A stretch of DNA of 64,000 nt, taken from positions 1,302,001 through 1,366,000 of the forward strand of contig NZ_VFYP01000001.1 in the NCBI RefSeq assembly GCF_006443685.1. The letters run 5' to 3'. Source of the stretch: Rhizobium glycinendophyticum. GTDB taxonomy: Bacteria > Pseudomonadota > Alphaproteobacteria > Rhizobiales > Rhizobiaceae. The notes beneath the pieces are model-generated. The model did not search any database. It worked only from the letters and a program-made list of their open reading frames with translations, and had not been told where the DNA came from. The position numbers and the translations under genes are program-made. Shown here one piece after another: positions 35,805-43,991 of this stretch. The first letter of the stretch is position 1. Every line of letters starts with the position of its first letter.

Positions 35805-37280
35805 TCAAAGCCTGGAATAGTAGAACACGTGCCTGGTTGCCGTGGACGGGCCATCCGGGATCTCGATGGCCTGGAGCGGAGCAGTCGCCGCGTCGGAGCG
35901 CAGGCCAGAGAGATTTGCCGATGCCTTGTCCGATGTGGCCACGAAGACGGCTGGAGCCGCGAGAGGCGCAAGCGGGCCGCTCTCTTGAGCAATGATCTCG
36001 GCAGCGGGGAATTGCAGCAGCAGATTGGCGGCAAGAGCGCGCTCAGGCGTGACGATAACGGCCGGGGCACCGCCCACCTCTTTTTCCAGCGCGGCGGCAA
36101 AGCCGGCATAGGGCATCTCAGGCTTGTCCGACCAGCCGAGTGCCGGAGCCACCAGATCCTTGCCGACCAGCATCGCCGACACGCCAAGGAACAGCGTGCC
36201 GGATATGACCGCGGCCGCCTTAAGACGGGGGCGCACGTCGATGCCGGCCGCTGCGATCTTCAGGGTCAGGTACAAGGGCAGTGCGACGAAATAGATTGCG
36301 AGCCACTTCTGACGGACTTCCGTGGCCCCGATCGCAACGACCGTCAGATAGACGAGCACAAGACTGACAACGAAGGTCCAGCCAACCAATTGCGTCGACG
36401 GGTTGCTTGCCCTGACGATGGTTCTGACGTCACGGGCAAAGAGGACAAAGAAGAAACCAAAGATTGGCAAGGACGCTTTCAGAACGGCCGTTGCAAACGA
36501 GGCGGAGGTCGCCACAAATCCCCAGAACCGTCCTACATCTTGCCTGATCTCCATCTCATTCAGCGTCTGGGCGCTTGCCGAGTCGAGGTTCTGCAAAAGC
36601 CAGAGCGCATGGGGCAGGGCGATGGCTGCTGCAACAGCCACGGTTGCCACGATCCTCCAGTCCAGGACACGACTGCGAAAAGCGTTCATCGCCAGGAGCA
36701 CGAGCAAAGCTGCTGCCGGGATCACGACAAAATTGTACTTCGAGATGGCGCCCAGGCCGATGGCCACGCCGACTATCATATATCGAGGAACCGTGGGGTT
36801 TTTGACCGCGGTAAACAGTGACCAGAAAAACAGGGCGACGCAGGCGATCGCGGCGACCGTATGCGTGAGATCCCGTTGTGACATCAGGAAAAATGTCGGC
36901 ATGCTGAAAAGGCTGAAGGCGCCCAGAAACCCCGGCAAACGGTCACCCGTTGGAAGGCTGACGGCTGCAGCAATCAGGAGGGTGCTCAGGAAAAGGAGTC
37001 CGTATTTGAGAACGGAAAGTCCTGCGACCGAGGGGCCAGTGATGCTGAAGACGGCGGCCTGCAGCCACTCGTAGAGCGGCGGCTGGGAGCCATAGCCCCA
37101 TTCCAGCGACAGGTAATGCAACACTTGTTGCATCTCGTCGGTCTCAAGCGTTCCCGTGCGCAGAACCCTGGCAAGGGCGGCCAGTATGAAGAAGGCGGCG
37201 AGGATCAGGTAGAAGGATCGCGGGTGGGGACTGAGATCGTCTCCTACCAACTTTCCGCGTTCCTCTGCTACTTCCATCAT
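35805..37280 (-). CDS. Second GT39-family glycosyltransferase
   Basis: A 491-residue membrane protein, homologous to the other GT39 gene of this cluster. The first periplasmic loop carries LRTGTLETDEMQQVLHYLSL, with the catalytic acidic pair at residues 48-49, and then GSQPPLYEWLQAAV. It heads an apparent three-gene operon (this gene, the GT2, the other GT39) read leftward, which fits a donor-plus-two-acceptor pathway for decorating lipid A or LPS core. Start at the ATG 37280 or the next ATG three bases later. It is divergent from the UPF0104 gene. Confidence 0.87.
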   Translation of the reverse strand: MMEVAEERGKLVGDDLSPHPRSFYLILAAFFILAALARVLRTGTLETDEMQQVLHYLSLEWGYGSQPPLYEWLQAAVFSITGPSVAGLSVLKYGLLFLSTLLIAAAVSLPTGDRLPGFLGAFSLFSMPTFFLMSQRDLTHTVAAIACVALFFWSLFTAVKNPTVPRYMIVGVAIGLGAISKYNFVVIPAAALLVLLAMNAFRSRVLDWRIVATVAVAAAIALPHALWLLQNLDSASAQTLNEMEIRQDVGRFWGFVATSASFATAVLKASLPIFGFFFVLFARDVRTIVRASNPSTQLVGWTFVVSLVLVYLTVVAIGATEVRQKWLAIYFVALPLYLTLKIAAAGIDVRPRLKAAAVISGTLFLGVSAMLVGKDLVAPALGWSDKPEMPYAGFAAALEKEVGGAPAVIVTPERALAANLLLQFPAAEIIAQESGPLAPLAAPAVFVATSDKASANLSGLRSDAATAPLQAIEIPDGPSTATRHVFYYSRL

Positions 37281-37361
37281 CGAACTCCCTGACCGCCGGT
37301 GGTGCAGGCTGGCCCATTCATGCTAGAGGGCGCGTTGAACACTGATCGGGCGCACGACTAT

Positions 37362-38324
37362 ATGAATTCAGATACGGATGCCAGCCGCCGGCCTTGGATA
37401 ATCCGCAACCGCGTAAGCCTTGTGACGGTCGCGGCGGTGCTTGCCTATGGCGTCTTTCTGCAATGGGCTTTCGGCTGGCCGGTCCTGGTGGCGCAGTTCC
37501 GCGATATCGGCGCGGGACCGTTGAGCCTCGCGCTTGTGCTGCTCGTCGCAACATACGTGGTACGCACCTGGCGTATCCGCGATTACTTTCCGGCGGAAAC
37601 CAAGGGTGGGTTCCGGCGTCTGCTGCGATTGACGCTCGTCCACAATCTCCTGAATATCATGCTGCCGATGCGCACCGGCGAGGCAAGTTTCCCGCTGCTG
37701 ATGCGCACAGAGTTCGGCATGCCGCTGGCGCGGGCGACGGCGGCACTTCTCGTCATGCGCCTGCTCGATCTTCATGCCTTGCTGGCGGCCGCCGGGCTCG
37801 GGCTGGTGATCGGCCCCGACCGGCCGGTCTGGGCCTGGCCGCTCTGGCTGCTTTTCCTCCTCGCGCCGCTTCCCGCCTTCGGCCTTAAACGCCCGCTCTT
37901 CGCGCTGGCGCGAAAGCTGCCCGAACGGCTCAGACATCACGTCGAAGAGCTCCATCGCGGCATGCCGGTCAATGGGCCTGCCTTTTTGAGGGCGTGGGCG
38001 GCGACCGTGCTCAACTGGGGCGTCAAGGTCGTCGTCCTTGCCTGGGTTCTGACCTTGATGGGTGTTCATCCGATCTCGGCAAGCTTTGGTGGTGCGCTGG
38101 GGGGCGAACTATCCTCGGTCCTGCCGGTGCATGCGCCGGGCGGCATCGGCACCTATCCCGCCGGCATCGTCGCCGGCGGCCTCAGCTTCGGCGCCGCGCC
38201 GACCGCTGCATTCCTCGCCATCCTTGGCAAGGCAGCGGTCAACGCCCACCTGCTCATCCTGCTATCGGCCTTCGTCGGAACCGGGGTCGCCATGCTGCTT
38301 GCGCCCGCCGTCGGAAAGCGATGA
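37362..38324 (+). CDS. UPF0104 / lysylphosphatidylglycerol synthase-type membrane protein
   Basis: A 320-residue protein with about eight membrane helices. The diagnostic loop LVHNLLNIMLPMRTGEASFPLLMR near residues 88-111 and the later SVLPVHAPGGIGTYPAGIVAGG near 247-268 match the flippase-like UPF0104 (YbhN/AglD) family. Members are suspected to flip or dock lipid-linked intermediates. Being next to the polyprenyl-phosphate pathway, it may flip the sugar-lipid made by the GT2 enzyme. The start is uncertain; in-frame ATG at 37320 and GTG at 37299 are alternatives. Confidence 0.82.
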   Translation: MNSDTDASRRPWIIRNRVSLVTVAAVLAYGVFLQWAFGWPVLVAQFRDIGAGPLSLALVLLVATYVVRTWRIRDYFPAETKGGFRRLLRLTLVHNLLNIMLPMRTGEASFPLLMRTEFGMPLARATAALLVMRLLDLHALLAAAGLGLVIGPDRPVWAWPLWLLFLLAPLPAFGLKRPLFALARKLPERLRHHVEELHRGMPVNGPAFLRAWAATVLNWGVKVVVLAWVLTLMGVHPISASFGGALGGELSSVLPVHAPGGIGTYPAGIVAGGLSFGAAPTAAFLAILGKAAVNAHLLILLSAFVGTGVAMLLAPAVGKR

Positions 38325-38339
38325 GCGGACGCCGTCTTC

Positions 38340-39842
38340 TTACTGGAACGCCGTCTCGAAGAAGCTTCTGAGCTTGCGCGAATGCAGCTTCTCGGTCGGC
38401 ATGGCGCCGAGTTTTTCGAGCGCCCGGATGCCGATCTGCAGATGCTGGCTGACCTGCGTCTTGTAGAAGGCCGTGGCCATGCCGGGAAGCTTCAACTCGC
38501 CATGCAGCGGCTTGTCGGAGACACAGAGCAGCGTGCCATAGGGCACGCGGAAACGAAAACCGTTGGCGGCGATGGTGGCCGACTCCATGTCGAGCGCGAT
38601 CGCGCGCGACTGCGATAGGCGTTTGACCGGACCGCGCTGGTCACGCAGTTCCCAGTTGCGGTTGTCGATTGTCGCGACCGTGCCGGTGCGCATGATGCGC
38701 TTGAGTTCGAAACCCTCATAGCCGGTGATCTCCTCGACCGCGTCTTCCAGCGCCAGCTGCACTTCGGCGAGCGCCGGGATCGGCACCCAGACGGGCAGGT
38801 CATCGTCAAGCACGTGGTCTTCGCGCACATAGGCATGCGCCAGAACGTAGTCGCCGAGCCTCTGGCTGTTGCGCAGGCCGGCGCAGTGGCCGAGCATCAG
38901 CCAGGCGTGGGGCCTGAGTACTGCGACATGGTCGGTGATCGTCTTGGCGTTGGAGGGACCGACGCCGATATTGATCACGGTGATCCCGGCATGGCCCTTC
39001 TTCTTCAGGTGATAGGCCGGCATTTGCGGCAACCGGCCGAGAGAAACACCCTCCGTCGGCTCGGTGTGGCCAGCCGGCGTGATGATATTGCCGGGTTCGA
39101 CGAAGGCGGTGTAATCGCTGCCGCCCTCCGCCATCAGCTGGCGCGCTAAGGCGCAGAACTCGTCAACATAGAACTGGTAGTTGGTGAAGAGCACGAAGTT
39201 CTGGAAATGGTTGGCGCTGGTCGCGGTATAATGCGACAGCCGCGCCAGCGAATAGTCGATGCGCTGGGCAGTAAACGGCGCCAGCGGATGCGGCTCGCCG
39301 GGCTTCGGTTCATACTCGCCATTGGCGATCTCGTCGTCGGTCACGGTGAGGTCGGGCGTGTCGAAGATGTCGCGCAGCTGCATGTCAGCCAAGCCACCGG
39401 CCGAGGCCTCGACATGGGCACCCTCACCGAACGCAAAATGCAAGGGGATCGGCGTCGTCGATTCCGACACCGTGATCGGCACCTGATGATTGCGCATCAG
39501 GAGCGCCAGCTGCTCCTTGAGGTAATGCCGGAACAGTTTGGGCCGGGTGATCGTCGTCGTGTAGACGCCGGGGGAGGTCACGTGGCCATAGGAAAGCCGG
39601 CTGTCGATGTGACCGAAGCTCGTCGTCTCCATGCTCACCTGCGGATAGAAGGCGCGGTAGCGGCCCTCGATCGGCCCGCCATTGGCGAGCGCCGAAAACG
39701 CCTCGTTGAGGAAGCCGGTATTGCGTTCGTAGAGTGCGGTCAGCGCATCCACGGCTTCGACCGCATCGGTAAACACCCGCGGTTCAAAGGGTTCGGGACT
39801 GATGGAATTCAGCGGCACAGGGGATGAGATTCGTGTGTTCAT
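38340..39842 (-). CDS. amn: AMP nucleosidase
   Basis: At 500 residues this is full length for the bacterial Amn enzyme, which splits AMP into adenine and ribose 5-phosphate in the cytoplasm. The N-terminal regulatory domain has YPQVSMETTSFGHIDSRLSY, FRHYLKEQLALLMRNH and HFAFGEGAHVEA. The C-terminal nucleoside-phosphorylase-like domain has INIGVGPSNAKTITDHVAVL, LMLGHCAGL and AIALDMESATIAANGFRF with the nucleoside-binding Met-Glu. A -10-like TATAAT lies only six bases upstream of the ATG, suggesting a very short or absent leader. Confidence 0.94.
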   Translation of the reverse strand: MNTRISSPVPLNSISPEPFEPRVFTDAVEAVDALTALYERNTGFLNEAFSALANGGPIEGRYRAFYPQVSMETTSFGHIDSRLSYGHVTSPGVYTTTITRPKLFRHYLKEQLALLMRNHQVPITVSESTTPIPLHFAFGEGAHVEASAGGLADMQLRDIFDTPDLTVTDDEIANGEYEPKPGEPHPLAPFTAQRIDYSLARLSHYTATSANHFQNFVLFTNYQFYVDEFCALARQLMAEGGSDYTAFVEPGNIITPAGHTEPTEGVSLGRLPQMPAYHLKKKGHAGITVINIGVGPSNAKTITDHVAVLRPHAWLMLGHCAGLRNSQRLGDYVLAHAYVREDHVLDDDLPVWVPIPALAEVQLALEDAVEEITGYEGFELKRIMRTGTVATIDNRNWELRDQRGPVKRLSQSRAIALDMESATIAANGFRFRVPYGTLLCVSDKPLHGELKLPGMATAFYKTQVSQHLQIGIRALEKLGAMPTEKLHSRKLRSFFETAFQ

Positions 39843-39876
39843 GCCGCATTATAGGAGAGGAACATTGACAAGCAAA
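39842..39876 (-). promoter_or_regulatory. Putative promoter giving a leaderless or near-leaderless amn transcript
   Basis: On the minus strand a perfect TATAAT occupies 39853-39848 and a weak TTTGCT lies 17 bases further upstream. With normal spacing transcription would begin at or within a base or two of the ATG at 39842, and no Shine-Dalgarno sequence is seen between them. Inferred from sequence only. Confidence 0.4.
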
Positions 39877-39945
39877 CGACGTCGGAGATCCGGCATCAAG
39901 ATTTCTGCGGCAGCGACGCGTCCGACCTCTGAGAGGGGCGTGTGA

Positions 39946-40119
39946 TCAGAAGTTGGGCCGGCATGAGTTCAGGCCCGTCGGCGCGCAACTGGCGATCAAT
40001 CCGCTCGAGGCATGGCGCGCAACGGGCTGATTGTTGACGACGAGATGGCTGAAGACCATGGCAAAGACGGCCATTGTCAGGGTCATGATTGTCAGGCGCC
40101 GAGCCACTGTTGCCATCAT
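39946..40119 (-). CDS. Small exported or membrane protein of 57 residues
   Basis: A short frame beginning MMATVARRLTIMTLTMAVFA, with a hydrophobic segment at residues about 9-27 and a tail containing two Cys (LIASCAPTGLNSCRPNF). An AGAGGA site seven bases before the ATG at 40119 supports translation; the second ATG is three bases in. A longer frame of 98 residues on the same strand in another register (39896-40192) lacks a ribosome-binding site and is considered a shadow. A membrane anchor or a secreted peptide is possible. Function unknown. Confidence 0.5.
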   Translation of the reverse strand: MMATVARRLTIMTLTMAVFAMVFSHLVVNNQPVARHASSGLIASCAPTGLNSCRPNF

Positions 40120-40288
40120 CAAATCCTCTGCTTGCTTGAGTGAAGCCTGTATGACCTATGAGGCCTGAATGCGGCCTGAGGACCAAATTCACCTGGCGTT
40201 CAGCTGGATGTGGTGTTTGGATCCGACGTCCTGAAACGCGAAACGGCCGGATTGCTCCGGCCGTCCGCGGGTAGAAAGAAGCCTCGGC

Positions 40289-40624
40289 TCAGAGGCGCGT
40301 CCACGTCTGGCTCTTGCAGAGAACCGCCAGCACGCATCCCTTCATCTTCAGAGAATTGCCGGAAACCGTGCCGGAACCCGAATAGGTCTTGTCGTTTTCC
40401 GGGTCGGTGATCTCGCCCGAATAGCTGTCGCCAGAGCCGTCCATTTTGCCGATCTGCTTGCCATTGTGCTTGCCGCTCCGAAGCGTCACGCAGAAGGCGC
40501 CGCCGCAGGGGGCGATTTCGGCGGTGGCGCCGCTGGCGGTCTTCCACTTGCCCTCGATGGGCTCTGCCGCCTGTGCTGAAAGGGCCGTAAGTGCAAGTGC
40601 TGCCGCGATGATAAATGTCCGCAT
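40289..40624 (-). CDS. DUF2147-type secreted protein
   Basis: A 111-residue protein with a clear signal peptide (MRTFIIAAALALTALSAQA, cut before AEP) and a small beta-barrel-like domain: EGKWKTASGATAEIAPCGGA, LRSGKHNGKQIGKM, ITDPENDKTYSGSG and CVLAVLCKSQTW. This pattern fits the DUF2147 family of periplasmic proteins, which may bind small molecules. Four Cys could form two disulfides. A GGAGAG site precedes the ATG at 40624. Neighbours suggest no pathway. Confidence 0.84.
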   Translation of the reverse strand: MRTFIIAAALALTALSAQAAEPIEGKWKTASGATAEIAPCGGAFCVTLRSGKHNGKQIGKMDGSGDSYSGEITDPENDKTYSGSGTVSGNSLKMKGCVLAVLCKSQTWTRL

Positions 40625-41135
40625 GTTTGATCTCTCCTCCCAGGGATGATGGTTGCGCCGGCAATCGCTCCCGTCGTCCTCCTGGAGAGGCGGTCACCGG
40701 TTAAAAAATATCTTACGCACACGTAAAGGTAAAATGCAATCCGCCTGTTTCCGGGGGCGGTGGACAAGCCAGAACGCAACATTTCCAGCCTCTATTCGAT
40801 TTTGCTTCGTGGAGCGTGGTGAACAATGGGTTGATTTTCAATCCTGAAGAAATCGTAAAGTTTTGAAGGAATTCCTTAATTGCCAAGGGGTGTAGTGCTT
40901 AACAAAAAACCAAGTTTACGAAGCATTTGTACTTTGTTTTCAGCAAATTAAGGATGCATTTTAAGCGAGTTTTGAAAGCCGTGAGGCATAGTGGGTCCAT
41001 CAAACGAGCAGGGACAAACCCGCCGCCCCCGACTGATACGAGAATGACCGGACAACGAGCCGGCGCCGGATCAGAAGGGACCCGAAAGGGAAAACAGGGA
41101 CGTGAGTAACCACTAGGCAAACAGGGACAAAACCA
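40625..41135. other. Intergenic region of about 510 bases without a convincing gene
   Basis: The left part holds the DUF2147 promoter region; an AT-rich stretch at 40790-40990 follows. From 41009 onwards there are repeated cagggac motifs (41009, 41095, 41122) and a CCC-GAAA-GGG tetraloop hairpin at 41081-41090, belonging to the leader of the Sel1-like gene. A frame starting at the TTG 40927 has no ribosome-binding site and odd composition and is not accepted as a gene. Confidence 0.5.
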
Positions 41136-41402
41136 ATGGCACGCTTTGAAATGCACACTTCCGAAAATGCCACGATGGGTGGCGAAACCCGGGCCGACGT
41201 CTTCCGCGACATGGGCCTGATGTATGCGACCGGTCGCGGTTGCCCCGTGGACCTGGTCTCGGCGCACAAGTGGCTGAACATCGCTGCCATCAAGGGCTGC
41301 GACCGCGCTGCCGAACTGCGCGCCGATCTCGCCCAGACCATGAGCAAGGTCCAGCTCGCCGAGGCGCTTCGTGCCGCCCGCGAATGGATGACCATGCATT
41401 GA
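41136..41402 (+). CDS. Small Sel1-like repeat protein
   Basis: An 88-residue protein containing one clear Sel1/TPR-like repeat: ADVFRDMGLMYATGRGCPVD followed by LVSAHKWLNIAAIKGCDRAA, then a helical tail EALRAAREWMTMH. Such proteins act as small helical adaptors. The ATG at 41136 has AGGGAC upstream in a leader with repeated cagggac motifs. The gene lies between two copies of a CCCGAAAGGG hairpin and ends with a strong terminator, so it is a self-contained unit likely under post-transcriptional control. Confidence 0.85.
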   Translation: MARFEMHTSENATMGGETRADVFRDMGLMYATGRGCPVDLVSAHKWLNIAAIKGCDRAAELRADLAQTMSKVQLAEALRAAREWMTMH

Positions 41403-41409
41403 TCCTTAT

Positions 41410-41456
41410 CCGCCGCGATCTGCGGCGGCAGACATCACAACAAGAACCCGAAAGGG
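41410..41456 (+). other. Structured 3' untranslated region after the Sel1-like gene
   Basis: A seven-base stem CCGCCGC / GCGGCGG with a GATCT loop at 41410-41428 begins eight bases after the stop, and the CCC-GAAA-GGG hairpin at 41447-41456 repeats the one in the leader. The region could be a stable 3' UTR or give a small RNA ending at the terminator at 41505. Confidence 0.5.
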
Positions 41457-41504
41457 GAACGTGGCGGGGGACCTTTGGACGGGGCCAGTGCCAACACTTT
41501 GAAG

Positions 41505-41542
41505 AACCGCGACTGGCAGGGACAAGGCCGGCGCGGTTTTTT
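41505..41542 (+). terminator. Rho-independent terminator of the Sel1-like unit
   Basis: Stem AACCGCG (41505-41511) with CGCGGTT (41532-41538), whose 20-base loop can pair further, runs into TTTTTT ending at about 41542. Confidence 0.78.
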
Positions 41543-41559
41543 CTATTGTGGCAGCGAGT

Positions 41560-42672
41560 TCAGCCGAGCGCCTCCAGAACCTGCGGCAGCGCCTGTTCGA
41601 AAAGGTCGAGATCGGCGGGAAGGCCGGTGGAGACGCGAATGCAGCGATTGAGCGGCGCCACGCCCGGCATGCGGATGAAGACGCCGTGGCCCATCAGCCC
41701 GTCAACGATGGCGCGGGCGTAAACGCCATCGCGGCCCGCATCGATCGCGACGAAATTGGTGGCGGAGGGAAGGGGCGTTAGGCCGTTCGTCCGGGCGATG
41801 TCCGCGATCCGCTCACGCGCAGCCTTGATCCGCTGAACCACATCTTTGAGATAGGCTTGGTCGGCAAGGGCTGCGAGTGCCGCCTCCGTGGACAATCGCG
41901 GCATGCCGAAATGATTGCGGATCTTGTCGAAGGCCGAAACGGTGCCGGCCGTCCCGATGCCGTAACCCACGCGGGCGCCGGCGAGGCCGTAGGCTTTCGA
42001 GAATGTGCGGGTGCGGATGACGTTCGGCAGGTCTATTAGCGCGTCTGCGGCCGGGATCGAACCCTCGGGTGCGGTCTCGCTATAGGCTTCGTCGAGGATC
42101 AAGAGCGTGGTCGGGGGGAGCGCCCGGGCAAAGGTCACGATGCTATCCGCGTCCCACCAGCTTCCCATCGGATTATCAGGATTGGCGAAATAGACCAGCG
42201 GCGCATGTTCCCGCTTTGCCAGATCGAGCAGCGCGTCGAGATCTTCGCGGTCATCGCGATAAGGGGCCGCCACCAGCCGTCCTCCAAAGCCGTGGACATG
42301 AAAATTGAAGGTCGGATATGCCCCGAGCGAGGTGACGACCGGCATGCCGGGTTCGATCACCAGCCGAACGATGAGCCCCAGCAGGTCGTCTATGCCTTCA
42401 CCGATGACGAAGTTGTCCGGCTTCAGCCCGAGATGCGCAGCGAGAGCGACCTTCAGGGCATGGTTTTCCGGGTCGTTGTATTTCCAGATCTCGCCGGCCT
42501 TTTCGCCGATTGTCCTTAGAACCGAAGGCGCAGGTCCAAACCCGCTCTCATTGGCACCGATCCGCGCGCGAACGGACGTGCCACGTTGACGCTCGATCGC
42601 TTCCGGCCCGACGAAGGGCACGGTGGCGGGTAGGGAGGTGGCAAGCGGCGTGAAACGGGAAAAGGCGGTCAT
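41560..42672 (-). CDS. PLP-dependent aminotransferase, histidinol-phosphate aminotransferase type
   Basis: A 370-residue fold-type I aminotransferase. Substrate and cofactor signatures include VRARIGANESGFGPAP, NFVIGEGIDDLLGLIVRLV, the VYFANPDNPMG loop, the Asp in LLILDEAYSE and the PLP Lys in RTRTFSKAYGLAGARVGYG (near residue 230). This is the HisC/cobalamin CobC-like subgroup. Since it is not within a his operon, it may be a paralogue for another amino acid rather than the main HisC. The start is uncertain: the ATG at 42672 fits the family length better than a GTG at 42711. Confidence 0.88.
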   Translation of the reverse strand: MTAFSRFTPLATSLPATVPFVGPEAIERQRGTSVRARIGANESGFGPAPSVLRTIGEKAGEIWKYNDPENHALKVALAAHLGLKPDNFVIGEGIDDLLGLIVRLVIEPGMPVVTSLGAYPTFNFHVHGFGGRLVAAPYRDDREDLDALLDLAKREHAPLVYFANPDNPMGSWWDADSIVTFARALPPTTLLILDEAYSETAPEGSIPAADALIDLPNVIRTRTFSKAYGLAGARVGYGIGTAGTVSAFDKIRNHFGMPRLSTEAALAALADQAYLKDVVQRIKAARERIADIARTNGLTPLPSATNFVAIDAGRDGVYARAIVDGLMGHGVFIRMPGVAPLNRCIRVSTGLPADLDLFEQALPQVLEALG

Positions 42673-42784
42673 TCGCTGTCGGGCATCCAGAAGGGTGATC
42701 GGGACGCCCACAATAAGAGGTGGTTCCGGCGGCGCAAGGTCGGGTCGTGCGTTAAAATCCGATTGCCGCCTGCATTAAAAGGGA

Positions 42785-43201
42785 TCAGCGGCCAAGCCGC
42801 GCGCCGTTACCGTTTTGGAAAGGTTTGACCGGCTTGTTGATCTCCTCGCCGAGCATGAAGTCGGCGCGCACGATCCGGTGCAGCATGTGCTCCGAGATCG
42901 GGGCGATAAACTTGACGCCGACGCGGCTGCCATTGCGATAGACCTCGGCGCAGCCGATGCGGTCCGCAAGCCCGATGATTTGCAAATAATAATGTGAGGA
43001 AAGGCCGATGGCCGTTGTAAGTTCCAGCGCCGCCCCGCCCCTCGAAATATCAAGCACCTGGCAGCTGCGGATGGTAATGCCACTCAGGCCCGGGCTCACC
43101 GACATGACGCGGGCCGGCCGCTGCACATAGAAGCGTTCCCACTTGCGTTCGTACATTTCCGACGTGACCGTCGCCAGATGCGTGGCATTTTCCATGGGCA
43201 T
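42785..43201 (-). CDS. PilZ-domain protein
   Basis: A 138-residue single-domain protein. The PilZ c-di-GMP motif is recognisable as RFYVQRPARV (the RxxxR element) followed later by CQVLDISRGGAALEL (the D/NxSxxG element) near residue 50, with a beta-barrel continuing to about 115. It is likely a c-di-GMP sensor affecting motility or polysaccharide output. A GAGGAG site lies before the ATG at 43201. A related gene sits about 200 bases upstream, so the two may be co-regulated paralogues. Confidence 0.86.
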   Translation of the reverse strand: MPMENATHLATVTSEMYERKWERFYVQRPARVMSVSPGLSGITIRSCQVLDISRGGAALELTTAIGLSSHYYLQIIGLADRIGCAEVYRNGSRVGVKFIAPISEHMLHRIVRADFMLGEEINKPVKPFQNGNGARLGR

Positions 43202-43407
43202 GTTCGAACGCTCCTCGTCTCGCTAACCCGCACTGTCTCCCCAATTATTTTCAGTAGGTTCAACAACTTCCATCAAGTTTTAACGATGGCTAAAATTTCG
43301 CGGTGATGCTTTTCCCAAAAAAAGGCGGGACGTGCCGGGGGGCAGACGCCAAACCGGCCGGACCACTCTGTGATCCAGCCGGGTCGACATCGGGGGAGGA
43401 GAGGTGA

Positions 43408-43761
43408 TCAGTGGCTGAGTTCGAAGGAGAGCCGCACGACGTGATGCAGGAATTCGGCATCGATCAGCATGTTGAAGCCGACGGTCAGCTTCTCGGCTTC
43501 GCGCCGGATCACGGTGCAGCCGATTTCGTCACGAATACCAAGGATTTCCAGGAAGAAATTGGCCGGCACGGCGACATGCGGGGACACTTCGAGATCTGCG
43601 CCATAGAGGGAAATGCTGCGGATGAGGCATCTCAGCGAGCTTTTGGTCGTCAGATGATGTCCAACAAAGATGATCTTGCCCGGCCGGTCGATCTTGAAGC
43701 GCTCGAAAGCCTGATCTCGCGGCACGTTCGCTTTGGCGTCTGGAATGTGTTGCAAGGGCAT
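43408..43761 (-). CDS. PilZ-like domain protein, second copy
   Basis: A 117-residue protein related to the PilZ gene downstream. It keeps the RFKIDRPGKI element at residues 21-30, and ISLYGADLEVS in place of the DxSxxG motif, so the Asp is replaced and c-di-GMP binding is uncertain. The C-terminal half (NFFLEILGIRDEIGCTVIRR) aligns with LQIIGLADRIGCAEVYRNG in the neighbour. A GGAGGG site precedes the ATG at 43761. It could be a divergent sensor or a non-binding partner. Confidence 0.78.
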   Translation of the reverse strand: MPLQHIPDAKANVPRDQAFERFKIDRPGKIIFVGHHLTTKSSLRCLIRSISLYGADLEVSPHVAVPANFFLEILGIRDEIGCTVIRREAEKLTVGFNMLIDAEFLHHVVRLSFELSH

Positions 43762-43991
43762 TTCACCCTCCCCCGACCGTTTGTTTCAGTCCCAGATTAA
43801 ACCAACTTCGTCGACAGAGTCTGAACGGCATCAGTAAATTCCATCGGGCGGATATAGCGAGGATTGTCCCTGCCTAGTGTCCTCGCGGTATGCTCGCCGC
43901 CCTTGACCGTCTCCGGTCGCAGAGCTAGGCCTTGTCTCGGAAGAGTTGGGCCTCGCTGCCGTTGCGCTGCGGGCCGTATTCGTGAAGAGGC

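Noticed and set aside
39896..40192. A 98-residue minus-strand frame
   Set aside because: It lacks a ribosome-binding site and has a composition of mixed polar residues. The better candidate in this gap is the 57-residue frame at 39946-40119 in another register.
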